Shown here piece after piece: positions 7,405-14,956 of a DNA stretch of 19,372 nucleotides. Each line of letters opens with the position of its first letter. Position 1 is the first letter of the stretch. The notes below the pieces were generated by a model, which was not told the origin of the DNA, searched no databases, and was given only the letters and a program-made list of their open reading frames with translations. The stretch is from an uncultured Megasphaera sp. (GTDB taxonomy: Bacteria; Bacillota; Negativicutes; Veillonellales; Megasphaeraceae). Where the stretch lies: contig URLP01000019.1 of the NCBI GenBank assembly GCA_900548635.1, positions 1 to 19,372 on the forward strand. The letters run 5' to 3'. A program made the position numbers and the translations under genes.

Positions 7405-7430
7405 GCACTTTTTCATGCCTGCCCTGTTTT
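7390..7430 (-). terminator. Rho-independent terminator after the G5/3D-domain gene
   Basis: Arms GGGCAGGCA and TGCTTGCCC pair over 9 bp (one G-U) around an 8-base loop (7399-7424), followed by TTGTTTTTT on the minus strand. On the plus strand the stem is followed by TGTTTTAT, so it might also act weakly in that direction. Confidence 0.8.
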
Positions 7431-7433
7431 ATA

Positions 7434-7450
7434 AGTTTGCAGTTTGCAGT
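7434..7450. repeat. 17-base repeat, copy 1 (AGTTTGCAGTTTGCAGT)
   Basis: Two and a half tandem units of a 7-base AGTTTGC sequence, lying 10 bases after the stop of the YabE-like gene and before its terminator. An identical 17-base sequence occurs at 14059-14075 in the same relation to another gene end. Confidence 0.6.
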
Positions 7451-7460
7451 TTTTAGTTTT

Positions 7461-8468
7461 TTAGTTCAGGACATAGACCGGAACGGTGCGGCGGCCGAAG
7501 TTCATGCAGGCATCGTAATCTTCCATGCAGAGGTCGATGCGGTTGCCGAGGATGGCGCCGCCCGTATCTTCGGCGCGGGCTACGCCGTAGCCCGGGATGA
7601 AGACCGTCGAGCCCAGGGGAATGACGTTCGGGTCGACGGCGACGACGCCGTAGCGGGCCCGCGTCCCCATGCGCGTAATGCACTGGCCGTCACCGTCCGT
7701 CGGCAGGTACGCTGTCGCTTCCATGGTGATGACTTTCTGGTAGTGCGAGATATCGCCGCTGTTGGTATTGATTTCAACGGTCGCCTTCGTGCCGACTTTG
7801 CGGATGAGGGGCTGCATTTCCGAAATGAGCTCTGTCGAAACCGTTTCCTTGTCGGCGACCTGGCCGTCGACACTGACGATGTTCAGCTTGACCCGCTTGC
7901 GGCCGTTCTGGCCTTCCTGGACGACTTTTTCTTCGCCCTGGCCCAGCGTTTCATCAGGGATGCTTTCGATGGCGTACGGTACAACTTCATCTTCGGTGAT
8001 CGTCTTGCGCGAGACGTGGCCGATGACGATGTGCTGACCGGCCTGGAGCGACTGCTGGACGTCGCCGTAGGGACGGTACTTTTCTTTACTGTAGCCGTAC
8101 TGTTCGGCCACTTCCTGTGAATTATGCTTGGCCGTATAGACTTCCTGGGTCTGGCCCTGGTATTCCAGGGTGACCGGGATGGCCCGGCGCACTTTGACGT
8201 AGCTGCCGTCTTCGAGTTTCTGCGTCGAGACGTCGATTTCGTCATGGTCGCCCATGGCGATATTGTTTTCCCGCATCAATGCCTGTTCATTGACAGCGTG
8301 CGTATATACCTGGCGCGTCGTGCCGTCCGCGACGAGGGTCACTGATTTCCCCCGGTCGATGAAGCCCGTCAGGGAGACGATGACCAAGAGCGCGATCAGC
8401 GTCGCATACATCCGTGTAATGGGACCTTTATTCCTGAATCCAGTCAAGCTGAATCTTTTCCAGTTCAT
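7461..8468 (-). CDS. YabE-like protein: DUF348, G5 and 3D (lytic enzyme-like) domains
   Basis: A membrane-anchored or secreted cell-wall protein of 335 residues. A basic N terminus precedes one hydrophobic helix at about 21-36 that can act as a signal anchor. A DUF348-type repeat region follows at about 41-150 (SVTLVADGTTRQVYTHA, and again YQGQTQEVYTA), then a G5 domain at about 152-232, and a C-terminal 3D domain at about 247-335 with GVVAVDPNVIPLGSTVFIPG, RAEDTGGAILGNRIDL (298-313) and a FGRRTVPVYVL end. The 3D domain shares the MltA-type double-psi barrel and its Asp residues (301, 312) are kept, so peptidoglycan cleavage is plausible. B. subtilis YabE and Rpf-like proteins have the same plan. 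ATG at 8468 with AGGAGGAA 4 bases before it; own promoter upstream and own terminator downstream. Confidence 0.88.
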   Translation of the reverse strand: MNWKRFSLTGFRNKGPITRMYATLIALLVIVSLTGFIDRGKSVTLVADGTTRQVYTHAVNEQALMRENNIAMGDHDEIDVSTQKLEDGSYVKVRRAIPVTLEYQGQTQEVYTAKHNSQEVAEQYGYSKEKYRPYGDVQQSLQAGQHIVIGHVSRKTITEDEVVPYAIESIPDETLGQGEEKVVQEGQNGRKRVKLNIVSVDGQVADKETVSTELISEMQPLIRKVGTKATVEINTNSGDISHYQKVITMEATAYLPTDGDGQCITRMGTRARYGVVAVDPNVIPLGSTVFIPGYGVARAEDTGGAILGNRIDLCMEDYDACMNFGRRTVPVYVLN

Positions 8469-8494
8469 GCCATTCCTCCTAAGCGTTTCTTTTC

Positions 8495-8523
8495 ATTTTA
8501 ACAAAGAGGAAAAGGCTTGTCAA
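8495..8523 (-). promoter_or_regulatory. Promoter of the YabE-like gene
   Basis: A perfect -35 TTGACA (8518-8523), a 17-base spacer, and a -10 TAAAAT (8495-8500) on the minus strand, in the 56-base gap after ppk1. The -35 starts one base after the ppk1 stop codon, so the gene has its own expression as well as any read-through. Confidence 0.8.
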
Positions 8524-8524
8524 A

Positions 8525-10684
8525 TCACTTGTCTTCTTCAGCAGGACGCGGACGCAGGACGACTTTGCGGAACTGGCGTTTTTCCTTCTTCCGTTCGGAC
8601 GCCAGCCGTTCGGCCTGACGCTGGCATGTTTCCTGGGCGTTGACAGCCGGTTTGTCGCCCCGTTCGTCGGCGAGGTAGCGGTACGAGCCGTCGCTGTTCA
8701 TGGCATAGGCCTTGACGTTGTCGTCGAAATAAAGTTTCAGGATGCGTTTGACCCGTTCCTTATGGGGCGGGAATTCGACAGGCGTCATCAGTTCGACGCG
8801 TTCGTTGAGGTTGCGCGGCATCCAGTCAGCGGAAGAAATGAAGACGTCTTCCTTGCCGCCGTTGTAGAAGTAGAAGAGACGGCTGTGTTCCAGGAAGCGG
8901 CCGACGATGCTGTGGACTTCGATATTTTCACTGATGCCCGGGAGATGCGGCCGGATGACGCAGATACCGCGGACGATGAGGCGGATCTTGACGCCTGCCG
9001 CAGAAGCTTCATAGAGCTTGGCGATGACGTATTTGTCGAGGAGAGAATTCATCTTGGCCACGATGAGGGCTTTCTTGCCGGCTTTGGCCCGGGCGATTTC
9101 CTGGTCGATTTCCTTATAGATCGTTTCCCGCAGGTTGAGCGGTGCCACGGCGAGCTTGTTCCACTGGGGCGGATCGGAATAACCCGAAAGGAGGTTGAAG
9201 AAAGCCGAGGCATCGACGCCGATCAGGGTATTGGCCGTGATGATGCCGACGTCCGTATAGATACGGGCCGTCTTGCCGTTATAGTTGCCCGTGGCCAGAT
9301 GGACGTAGCGGCGGATGCCGTCTTCTTCGCGGCGGACGACGAGGGTGATCTTGGAGTGCGTCTTCAGCCCCATGATGCCGTAAATGACGTGGCAGCCGGC
9401 TTTTTCCAGCTTGCGGGCCATGTGGATGTTGTTTTCTTCATCGAAACGGGCCTTGACTTCCATGAGGACCGTGACCTGTTTGCCGTTTTCTGCGGCCTGA
9501 GCCAGGGCGGCGATGATCGGCGACTTGCTGCTGACACGGTACAGGGTCTGCTTGATGGCCAGGACCTGCGGGTCGACAGCGGCGAGCTGGATGAAGTGTT
9601 CGACCGTTTCGAAGGTTTCGTACGGATGGTGGACCATGACGTCCCGTTCGGCGATGGCCGACCAGAAATCCGGCGCGTCGATAGCGGCCAGTTCCGACGA
9701 CGGCTGCGGCGTCACCGGCGGATAGCGCAGGTCGTCATAGCCGTCGATGCCGACGAAGGAGAAGAAGACCTTGCAGTCCAGGGGGCCCGGGATGGAATAG
9801 ATATCCCGGTCTTCGAGTTGCAGTTCATCGCGCAGGAAATCGCGGATCATGCGGCTCGCCGAAGCAGCCAGTTCCAAACGTACGGCGGCCCCTTTGCGGC
9901 GCTTTTTGAGGCTCTTTTCGACTTCCATCAGGAGGTCTTCGGCATCATCGTCGATATCGAGGTCCGCATCGCGGGTGACACGGAACGGTTCGACTTCCAG
10001 GATATCGCAGCCCAGGAAGAAGCGTTCCGCATAGGCAGCGATGACGTCTTCCAAAAAGAGGAACTGCTGGCCGTCATGGGGCTTGCCGGCGGGCGAGATG
10101 CTTTCCGGCACTTTGATGATGCGGTCGATGACCGACGTCGGCACGGGCAGGATGGCCGTCTTCACGGAGCGGTCCCCTTTCTTGCGGCGCAGGAGGACGG
10201 CCAGGTTGAGGTTCAGGCTGGAGAGGAACGGGAAAGGATGGCTCGAGTCGACGGCCATGGGGGTGACGACAGGATAGATTTCCCGTTCAAAGAAGCTTTC
10301 CAGCCAGAGGCGCTGGTCGTCATCGAGGGCATCGACGCCGATGAAGTGCAGGCCGCGGGCCTGCAGTTTGCTCTGGATATCGGCATAATAGCGGTACTGA
10401 TCGGCGACGAGCTTATGGACCATGGACTGGATGGCATCGAACTGTTCCTGCGGCGTCATACCGGCGATATCGATATGGTGGACGCCGCTTTCGACGAGGT
10501 GCTTGACGCCGGCAACGCGGATCATGAAGAATTCATCCAGGTTGGACGCGGCGATGGCGATGAAGTTCAGCTGTTCCAGAAGCGGATTGGACGGCACGAT
10601 GGCTTCACGCAGGACGCGTTCGTTGAATTTGACCCACGTACATTCACGATTCAAAAAATACTGACTGTCTGTAAAATCTGCCAT
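8525..10684 (-). CDS. ppk1: Polyphosphate kinase PPK1
   Basis: Makes inorganic polyphosphate from ATP, reversibly, through a phosphohistidine. It has 719 residues, near the family norm. The N-terminal domain opens with FLNRECTWVKFNERVL (10-25) and DEFFMIRVAG (50-59). The catalytic half has KARFDEENNIHMARKL (411-426), the active-site His443 in GLKTHSKI (aligning with E. coli His435), LIGVDASAFFNLLSGY (487-502), and the second conserved His600 in FLEHSRLFYFYNGG (aligning with His592). The last 35 residues or so form a charged, basic tail beyond the core. The ATG at 10684 has AAGGATAAG before it and is 7 bases from the stop of the divergent Ppx-like gene, so the two are probably co-transcribed and coupled. 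Exopolyphosphatase, the opposite activity, is encoded one gene further upstream. Confidence 0.96.
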   Translation of the reverse strand: MADFTDSQYFLNRECTWVKFNERVLREAIVPSNPLLEQLNFIAIAASNLDEFFMIRVAGVKHLVESGVHHIDIAGMTPQEQFDAIQSMVHKLVADQYRYYADIQSKLQARGLHFIGVDALDDDQRLWLESFFEREIYPVVTPMAVDSSHPFPFLSSLNLNLAVLLRRKKGDRSVKTAILPVPTSVIDRIIKVPESISPAGKPHDGQQFLFLEDVIAAYAERFFLGCDILEVEPFRVTRDADLDIDDDAEDLLMEVEKSLKKRRKGAAVRLELAASASRMIRDFLRDELQLEDRDIYSIPGPLDCKVFFSFVGIDGYDDLRYPPVTPQPSSELAAIDAPDFWSAIAERDVMVHHPYETFETVEHFIQLAAVDPQVLAIKQTLYRVSSKSPIIAALAQAAENGKQVTVLMEVKARFDEENNIHMARKLEKAGCHVIYGIMGLKTHSKITLVVRREEDGIRRYVHLATGNYNGKTARIYTDVGIITANTLIGVDASAFFNLLSGYSDPPQWNKLAVAPLNLRETIYKEIDQEIARAKAGKKALIVAKMNSLLDKYVIAKLYEASAAGVKIRLIVRGICVIRPHLPGISENIEVHSIVGRFLEHSRLFYFYNGGKEDVFISSADWMPRNLNERVELMTPVEFPPHKERVKRILKLYFDDNVKAYAMNSDGSYRYLADERGDKPAVNAQETCQRQAERLASERKKEKRQFRKVVLRPRPAEEDK

Positions 10685-10691
10685 GATTATC

Positions 10692-12236
10692 TTATCCTTT
10701 CACTAACTTCGTAGAAATACCAAAGACTTCCGCAAAATCGTCGGCCATCTTGAGATAGGTCCAGCGTTCCAGGGAAATGTCCGTTTCCGCCCGGTAATAG
10801 ACGATGAGTTCGTCATCATGCAGTTCGGCGCGGATGGAGCTGATTTTGCCGAGGTGGCTCTTGTCGAGGGAATCGGCGAGGCGGAAGATGGCCGTCAATT
10901 TCGCGGCAATGAGCTTCTGCCGCGGCGTCAAGTCCTGATAGATGACGGACGAATCGCGCAGGGCACCGTCAAAAGCGTAGTAAGCGACGGCGGCGAGGAT
11001 TTCCTTTTCCTGATCCGAAAGACCGAAGAGGTCTGTTTCCCGGATCAGGTTGTACGTGCAGAGATTGTGCTTGCGGATGTTGATGAATTTGCCCGTTTCG
11101 TGGAAAATGGCGGCCAGGCGCAGGAGATAATTGTACTGGTAATCGAGGCCGATGAACTGGTAGAGCGCCTGGAAGAGGACGTTGCAGTATTCTTCGATGC
11201 GGGCCGAATGGACGGAGTCGGACAAATATTTATTGGCCATACGGCGCATCATATCGAGGAGCAGGCCCTGGAGATGGGCCATGTAGTCGTTATGCGTCTT
11301 TTCGGCGACATAGTGCATTGTATAGCCCTCGGTGAAAGTCGTCGGCATGACGACGAGCATGTCGATATCGACGATGCGCAACAGTTCATAATACAAGAGA
11401 ATCGTCGGCATGATGACATTGGCCAGGTTCTGGGACAAACCGAAGCGCTTCATGAGCTTGAACGGTGTGACACCGCGGAAAGAATAGACGAACTGGCGCA
11501 GTTCATCTGGCGTAATCAAGAAGAGGCCTTTTTCACTGGTCTTGCCCATGAGGCGCGCAATCAGATTGGCACCGCGGCCGGAAAGGACGATATACTTGAT
11601 ATTGTACTGCTGGACGCCCTTCCAGAGCGGATAAAGGGTGCCGTAAATATATTCGCGCACAGCCGTCGGGAAAGTCAATTCATTGCGCTGTTTTTCCGTA
11701 AAGTTTTCCAGGATGCGCAGGGAGCCGATGTGGATGTTCTGCTGGAACAGGAGGCGGTCCGATTTCCAGCAGGTCAGACCGACGCCGCCGGAGGTAATAT
11801 CCAGGAGCATGACCGCCTTATCGGCAAAATTGAAAGTCCCTTTGAGGACATGATAATAAAGACCAAAGAATTTGTAGTAAATTTCCTTGGTCATATGGAT
11901 GACTTCTACGTCGAAGCCCGTACGGATGCGGATCTGGTCGAGGACGCCGAGCAGGTTGTCGGCTTCGGAAATAGCTGTCGTCGAGAGGACGCGGACATCC
12001 GTTACATCGTAATCGCGCAGGAGCTGGCGGAAGCCCAGGAGGATCTGACAAATTTCATTGAGCGAATGAAAGCTGACATGATGGCGCTGGAAGGCCTTTT
12101 CCCCATAGCGTACTTCACGGGATACATTTTCGATGATCTCCATATCGTCCAACGACGAGTAGGCAATGACTTTCAAGGTCATATTGACCGTCCCGATATG
12201 GATGATACCCAAAACATTTCGGGTTTGTTTTTCCAT
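10692..12236 (-). CDS. Divergent Ppx/GppA-like protein with degenerate HD domain (likely pseudoenzyme or sensor)
   Basis: A 514-residue protein with the two-domain actin-like fold plan of Ppx/GppA phosphatases and a C-terminal HD-type region, but with changed active-site motifs. Compared with the canonical paralogue encoded next to it, IDMGSNS becomes IHIGTVN (12-18), TAAVRNA becomes TTAISEA (86-92), TGEREA becomes MTKEI (115-119), DLGGASVE becomes DITSGGVG (146-153), and VSGCGLREG becomes VMPTTFTEG (296-304). In the HD region MHDVGK becomes FHETGK (378-383) and the later His-rich segment AGFHHG becomes YYAFDG. The fold is kept but catalysis is doubtful. The ATG at 12236 has GGGGA upstream; an upstream extension to 12308 would cross the promoter. 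It ends 7 bases before ppk1, which suggests a role tied to polyphosphate or (p)ppGpp sensing. That role is inference. Confidence 0.8.
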   Translation of the reverse strand: MEKQTRNVLGIIHIGTVNMTLKVIAYSSLDDMEIIENVSREVRYGEKAFQRHHVSFHSLNEICQILLGFRQLLRDYDVTDVRVLSTTAISEADNLLGVLDQIRIRTGFDVEVIHMTKEIYYKFFGLYYHVLKGTFNFADKAVMLLDITSGGVGLTCWKSDRLLFQQNIHIGSLRILENFTEKQRNELTFPTAVREYIYGTLYPLWKGVQQYNIKYIVLSGRGANLIARLMGKTSEKGLFLITPDELRQFVYSFRGVTPFKLMKRFGLSQNLANVIMPTILLYYELLRIVDIDMLVVMPTTFTEGYTMHYVAEKTHNDYMAHLQGLLLDMMRRMANKYLSDSVHSARIEEYCNVLFQALYQFIGLDYQYNYLLRLAAIFHETGKFINIRKHNLCTYNLIRETDLFGLSDQEKEILAAVAYYAFDGALRDSSVIYQDLTPRQKLIAAKLTAIFRLADSLDKSHLGKISSIRAELHDDELIVYYRAETDISLERWTYLKMADDFAEVFGISTKLVKG

Positions 12237-12290
12237 TACTTTCCCCACTTTTCTTGACTGTATATTGTTTGTCTTTTTAATACTCCTTCT

Positions 12291-12319
12291 ATTATACATG
12301 AAAGTCACGGCATGTATGT
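12291..12319 (-). promoter_or_regulatory. Promoter of the divergent Ppx-like/ppk1 unit, inside an inverted repeat
   Basis: A perfect -10 TATAAT (12291-12296) on the minus strand; 17 bases upstream the hexamer is ACATAC, a weak -35, so an activator or modest strength is possible. A perfect 9-bp inverted repeat, ATTATACAT (12291-12299) and ATGTATAAT (12316-12324), covers the -10 on one side and overlaps the -35 on the other, which is the geometry of an operator. Confidence 0.5.
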
Positions 12320-12330
12320 ATAATTTTTGT

Positions 12331-12382
12331 AAAAAAAAAGGATTGCCGCACGAAAGCTTCTGCCGTCATGCACAATCCCTTT
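12331..12382 (-). terminator. Rho-independent terminator after ppx
   Basis: In the minus-strand transcript GGATTG pairs with CAATCC (12373-12378 with 12340-12345), enclosing a smaller GCAGAA/TTCGTGC hairpin, and nine uridines follow (12331-12339). The stem is imperfect but the U-run is strong. It separates ppx from the divergent Ppx-like gene, which then has its own promoter. Confidence 0.7.
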
Positions 12383-12403
12383 TCAAACATCAAACTTCAA
12401 ACA

Positions 12404-13939
12404 TCACTTCCATACAAGGAGCAAGGAAGCGCCGAATTCCTTCTTGAACTGTTTGCTCAGCTGCTTCATTTCGTAATCCGCTGCGTTGTACGTCGCACCG
12501 GGCGTCGTCGTCAGGATCATGACGGCAACATTTTCAGCCATCGTCACATCGATATCCGTGACAATCTGTTCGTACGTCAGGTCCGACGCTTCGGCCAGGG
12601 CCAGGATCGTCGACAGCTTGCGGATCATGACCCAGTCATCGCTGCTGGGCATATTGGCATAGCGGTAAGCCCGCACGATTTTGCGGCTGATGCCGTGATG
12701 GAAACCGGCGATGAAGCCCGTGATGATCTGTTCCAACTGAGTCAGGCCGTAGAGCGGCGCATGGGCGATCATGAACGCTGAATGGCGGGCATGGTCATAG
12801 AAATTGATGATCTTGCCGACATCGTGCATGCGGGCCGCCGTCTGCAGCAGCAGGCGCTGCCGCGGGCCGTAGCCGTGCAGGGGCTGGAGCTCATCGAAGA
12901 GCTTCACGGCAATGCGCGTGACCTGGTCGTAGTGAGCCTGATTGATGATGACACCGCTCAACGTGCCGAGGAAATTGCGGACGCTGAAGTCGAGGATATC
13001 CGAGAAACGCGGCGACGGCAGATGGCAGCAGTCGGCATAGTGTTCATAGAACAGGCCTTCGCGGAGGCCGCAGCCGCTGACGACCATTTCCGGGCTACCC
13101 GTCATCTCGAAGATGGTCTTGATGACGGCAGCGCCGGCGACGATCAAATCCGACCGTTCGCTCGAGAGGCCGGGAATCTTCTTGCGGTTCGCACTGGACC
13201 GCGTCGTGATTTCATAATAGAGAGTATCAAAATGGTCGACAGACATGATGTAGTTATGCAATTTCGGCAGTTCGTAATTCGTCGCCCGCTGGTCCATCTT
13301 GGCGAAGTTGCGGGCTGTGCCGCCGATGCCGACGATGGGCAGGTTGATATCCTGGATCCAGTCGACGTCGCCGAGCTTCTTGCGGACGAACTTCGTAAGA
13401 CTCGCGATGGCATCTTCATCAGGGTTGCCCTGGGTGCCGAACTTTTCCGTCAGCGTGACGGCACCGATCGGGACGGACAGGGAATGGACGGCTTCGCCGT
13501 CGCGGACCAAAGTCATTTCCACACTGGCACCGCCGAGGTCGAAGATGAGAAAATCTTTCATAGCAATCGTATTGATGACGCCGAGATAGCCGAGGTACGC
13601 TTCCCGTTCCCCTGTAATGACGCTCATCGTGATTCCCGTTTCTTCATTGATGCGCTTCAGAAATTCTTCACCGTTGCTGGCATTGCGGACGGCTGCCGTC
13701 GCGACAGCACAGCATTTCTTGATATCCATGACTTCCATGATGTGCTTGTAGACATGGAGGCAGGTCATGGCCTTTTCTATCCCCTCTTCGCTGATGACGC
13801 CGGTCTGGCTCAGGCCGTGGCCCAGGCGGATGGTTTCCTTTTCCTGATACTGTAAAGAATAAGACTTATTATCAGCAATCTGCATGACGACGAAGCGAAT
13901 CGAGTTGGAGCCCATGTCGATGATGGCTAATTTTTCCAT
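12404..13939 (-). CDS. ppx: Exopolyphosphatase / pppGpp phosphohydrolase (Ppx/GppA) with C-terminal HD domain
   Basis: Removes terminal phosphate from polyphosphate and possibly from pppGpp. It has 511 residues, with the full set of Ppx/GppA motifs: IIDMGSNSIRFVV (6-18), ATAAVRNA (80-87), ITGEREAYLGYLG (108-120) with the catalytic Glu, FDLGGASVEM (133-142), VGIGGTARN (203-211), and VVSGCGLREG (286-295). The HD domain has AARMHDVGKIINFYDHARHS (368-387) and later AGFHHG (411-416), so metal binding looks intact. The ATG at 13939 has GAGGG 7 bases before it. A terminator follows and a promoter-like TATAAT precedes, so it may be a single-gene unit. It is the counterpart of PPK1, two genes downstream. 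Whether polyphosphate or pppGpp is the main substrate cannot be told from sequence. Confidence 0.93.
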   Translation of the reverse strand: MEKLAIIDMGSNSIRFVVMQIADNKSYSLQYQEKETIRLGHGLSQTGVISEEGIEKAMTCLHVYKHIMEVMDIKKCCAVATAAVRNASNGEEFLKRINEETGITMSVITGEREAYLGYLGVINTIAMKDFLIFDLGGASVEMTLVRDGEAVHSLSVPIGAVTLTEKFGTQGNPDEDAIASLTKFVRKKLGDVDWIQDINLPIVGIGGTARNFAKMDQRATNYELPKLHNYIMSVDHFDTLYYEITTRSSANRKKIPGLSSERSDLIVAGAAVIKTIFEMTGSPEMVVSGCGLREGLFYEHYADCCHLPSPRFSDILDFSVRNFLGTLSGVIINQAHYDQVTRIAVKLFDELQPLHGYGPRQRLLLQTAARMHDVGKIINFYDHARHSAFMIAHAPLYGLTQLEQIITGFIAGFHHGISRKIVRAYRYANMPSSDDWVMIRKLSTILALAEASDLTYEQIVTDIDVTMAENVAVMILTTTPGATYNAADYEMKQLSKQFKKEFGASLLLVWK

Positions 13940-13989
13940 TGCATACCCTCATTTCTCTCTATACGGATGGTAAATCGTTTTTCCATTTT

Positions 13990-13995
13990 ATTATA
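13990..13995 (-). promoter_or_regulatory. Probable -10 of the ppx promoter
   Basis: A perfect TATAAT on the minus strand about 50 bases before the ppx ATG. The upstream sequence is T-rich and comes straight from the preceding terminator; no good -35 is seen at 16-18 bases. With the preceding gene terminated, this is the best candidate in the 170-base gap. Confidence 0.45.
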
Positions 13996-14009
13996 CTACA
14001 GAAAACAGC

Positions 14010-14057
14010 AAAAAAAAGCAAGAAAAAAGAGGCTGTCGATAAATCGACAAACCTCTT
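14010..14057 (-). terminator. Rho-independent terminator after the EFR1-type ferredoxin gene
   Basis: On the minus strand AAAGAGG pairs with CCTCTTT and, inside a small asymmetric loop, TGTCGAT pairs with ATCGACA. A long T-rich tail follows (TTTTTTCTTGCTTTTTTTT). It lies about 50 bases after the stop at 14110. Confidence 0.85.
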
Positions 14058-14058
14058 T

Positions 14059-14075
14059 AGTTTGCAGTTTGCAGT
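14059..14075. repeat. 17-base repeat, copy 2 (AGTTTGCAGTTTGCAGT)
   Basis: Identical to 7434-7450. It sits between the stop codon of the EFR1-type gene and that gene's terminator stem, in the same orientation relative to transcription as copy 1. Confidence 0.6.
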
Positions 14076-14109
14076 ACTGGCGTTATTTATTGAAACCTTC
14101 CCGCGCCCC

Positions 14110-14865
14110 CTAGCGCCGTGTCATGTCTTCGGCAGTGACGTCGGGATGGTGGTACTGGTCTTCGGCGAGGACTTGTTTGCCGTGGACTGTGACGGCCTGA
14201 TAGGGACACCAGTGGACACAGGCCAGGCAGTAGCTGCAGTGAGAACCGATGACAGCGCCTTTGGCCGTACAGATGATATTGCTCACAGGACAGATGCGGG
14301 CACAGAGACCGCAGGCCATGCAGCGGTCGGCATCGACAGATGGCGTCAGCCAGCGTTCGCCGGCACGGCGGATCATGCCGATGTTCATCAGCGCCGCCGA
14401 GAAAGAAGAGCGCAGGGCCGCTTTATCTTCAATCTGACCGCGGATCTTGGAGGCCGCTTCAGAAATCACTTCGTCGGCATGGTCCAGGCGGTTTACGTCG
14501 TAATGGATATGGCGCCGCGAAGCAATCGTACTGTTGGCAATCATCGGCAGGACCGCGCCGTATGACAAGGTGCAGTGCTGGCGCCGCAAAATATGATTCA
14601 TCGTCCGCAGGGCTCTTCCGGGCGAACTGCCGCAGGTGGCGATGCCGTAGAAATACGTGGACTTACAGAACTGGACCTGCGCGATGAAGTCCCGTACGGG
14701 ATCCGGCAGCTCCCCAAAATAGACGGGAAAGACGAAACCGATGATCCGGTCCTGGCGGCACTGACCGCGGATAGCCGTCATGGGCACGGCCGTATCCCCC
14801 GTCAGTTCTGCCAGTTTTTTCGCTGCATATAATGAATTTCCCGTTCCAGAAAAATAAAGAATCAT
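14110..14865 (-). CDS. EFR1-type flavodoxin-ferredoxin protein
   Basis: A 251-residue redox protein. The N-terminal flavodoxin-like domain begins with ILYFSGTGNSLYAAKKL (2-18), whose SGTGNS is the FMN phosphate loop, followed by GFVFPVYFGELP (43-54) and the YFYGIATCGSSPG stretch (71-83). The C-terminal third has two [4Fe-4S] ferredoxin motifs, Cys182/185/188/192 and Cys210/213/216/220. This is the layout of the EFR1 family common in anaerobic Firmicutes; the electron partners are unknown. The ATG at 14865 has GAGGTGA 5 bases before it. The frame stays open upstream to 15153 but that part lies over radC and is not coding. It has its own extended -10 promoter and terminator, so it is probably a single-gene unit. 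Confidence 0.88.
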   Translation of the reverse strand: MILYFSGTGNSLYAAKKLAELTGDTAVPMTAIRGQCRQDRIIGFVFPVYFGELPDPVRDFIAQVQFCKSTYFYGIATCGSSPGRALRTMNHILRRQHCTLSYGAVLPMIANSTIASRRHIHYDVNRLDHADEVISEAASKIRGQIEDKAALRSSFSAALMNIGMIRRAGERWLTPSVDADRCMACGLCARICPVSNIICTAKGAVIGSHCSYCLACVHWCPYQAVTVHGKQVLAEDQYHHPDVTAEDMTRR

Positions 14866-14913
14866 GATAGTCACCTCAGAGACCGCCTGACAGGCAGCCG
14901 GTATTTTACCTCC

Positions 14914-14943
14914 ATTATAGCATGAAGACCTGTCATTTGTCTC
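14914..14943 (-). promoter_or_regulatory. Promoter of the EFR1-type gene (extended -10)
   Basis: TGCTATAAT on the minus strand, an extended -10 (hexamer 14914-14919), with GAGACA (14938-14943; 4 of 6 to TTGACA) 18 bases upstream. It lies in the 91-base gap after radC. A GCCTGTCAGGC palindrome lies in the leader at 14886-14896. No clear radC terminator is seen, so some read-through may also reach the gene. Confidence 0.6.
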
Positions 14944-14956
14944 GATACATCTGTCC

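Noticed and set aside
7247..7408. N-terminal extension of rpsB by 54 codons
   Set aside because: The extension covers a consensus promoter and leader, while the internal ATG has AGGAGGAA and matches the S2 family start.
8762..10714. A 650-codon open frame on the plus strand opposite ppk1
   Set aside because: It is exactly antisense to a gene with all PPK1 motifs, has low-complexity Asp/Val/Phe/Ala-rich composition with no recognisable domain, and lacks a ribosome site. Long antisense frames are expected here from GC-rich codon use.
10818..13855. Long plus-strand open frames opposite the two Ppx-like genes (10818-12257 and 12782-13855)
   Set aside because: Same reason: mirror images of well-supported minus-strand genes, biased composition, no start signals.
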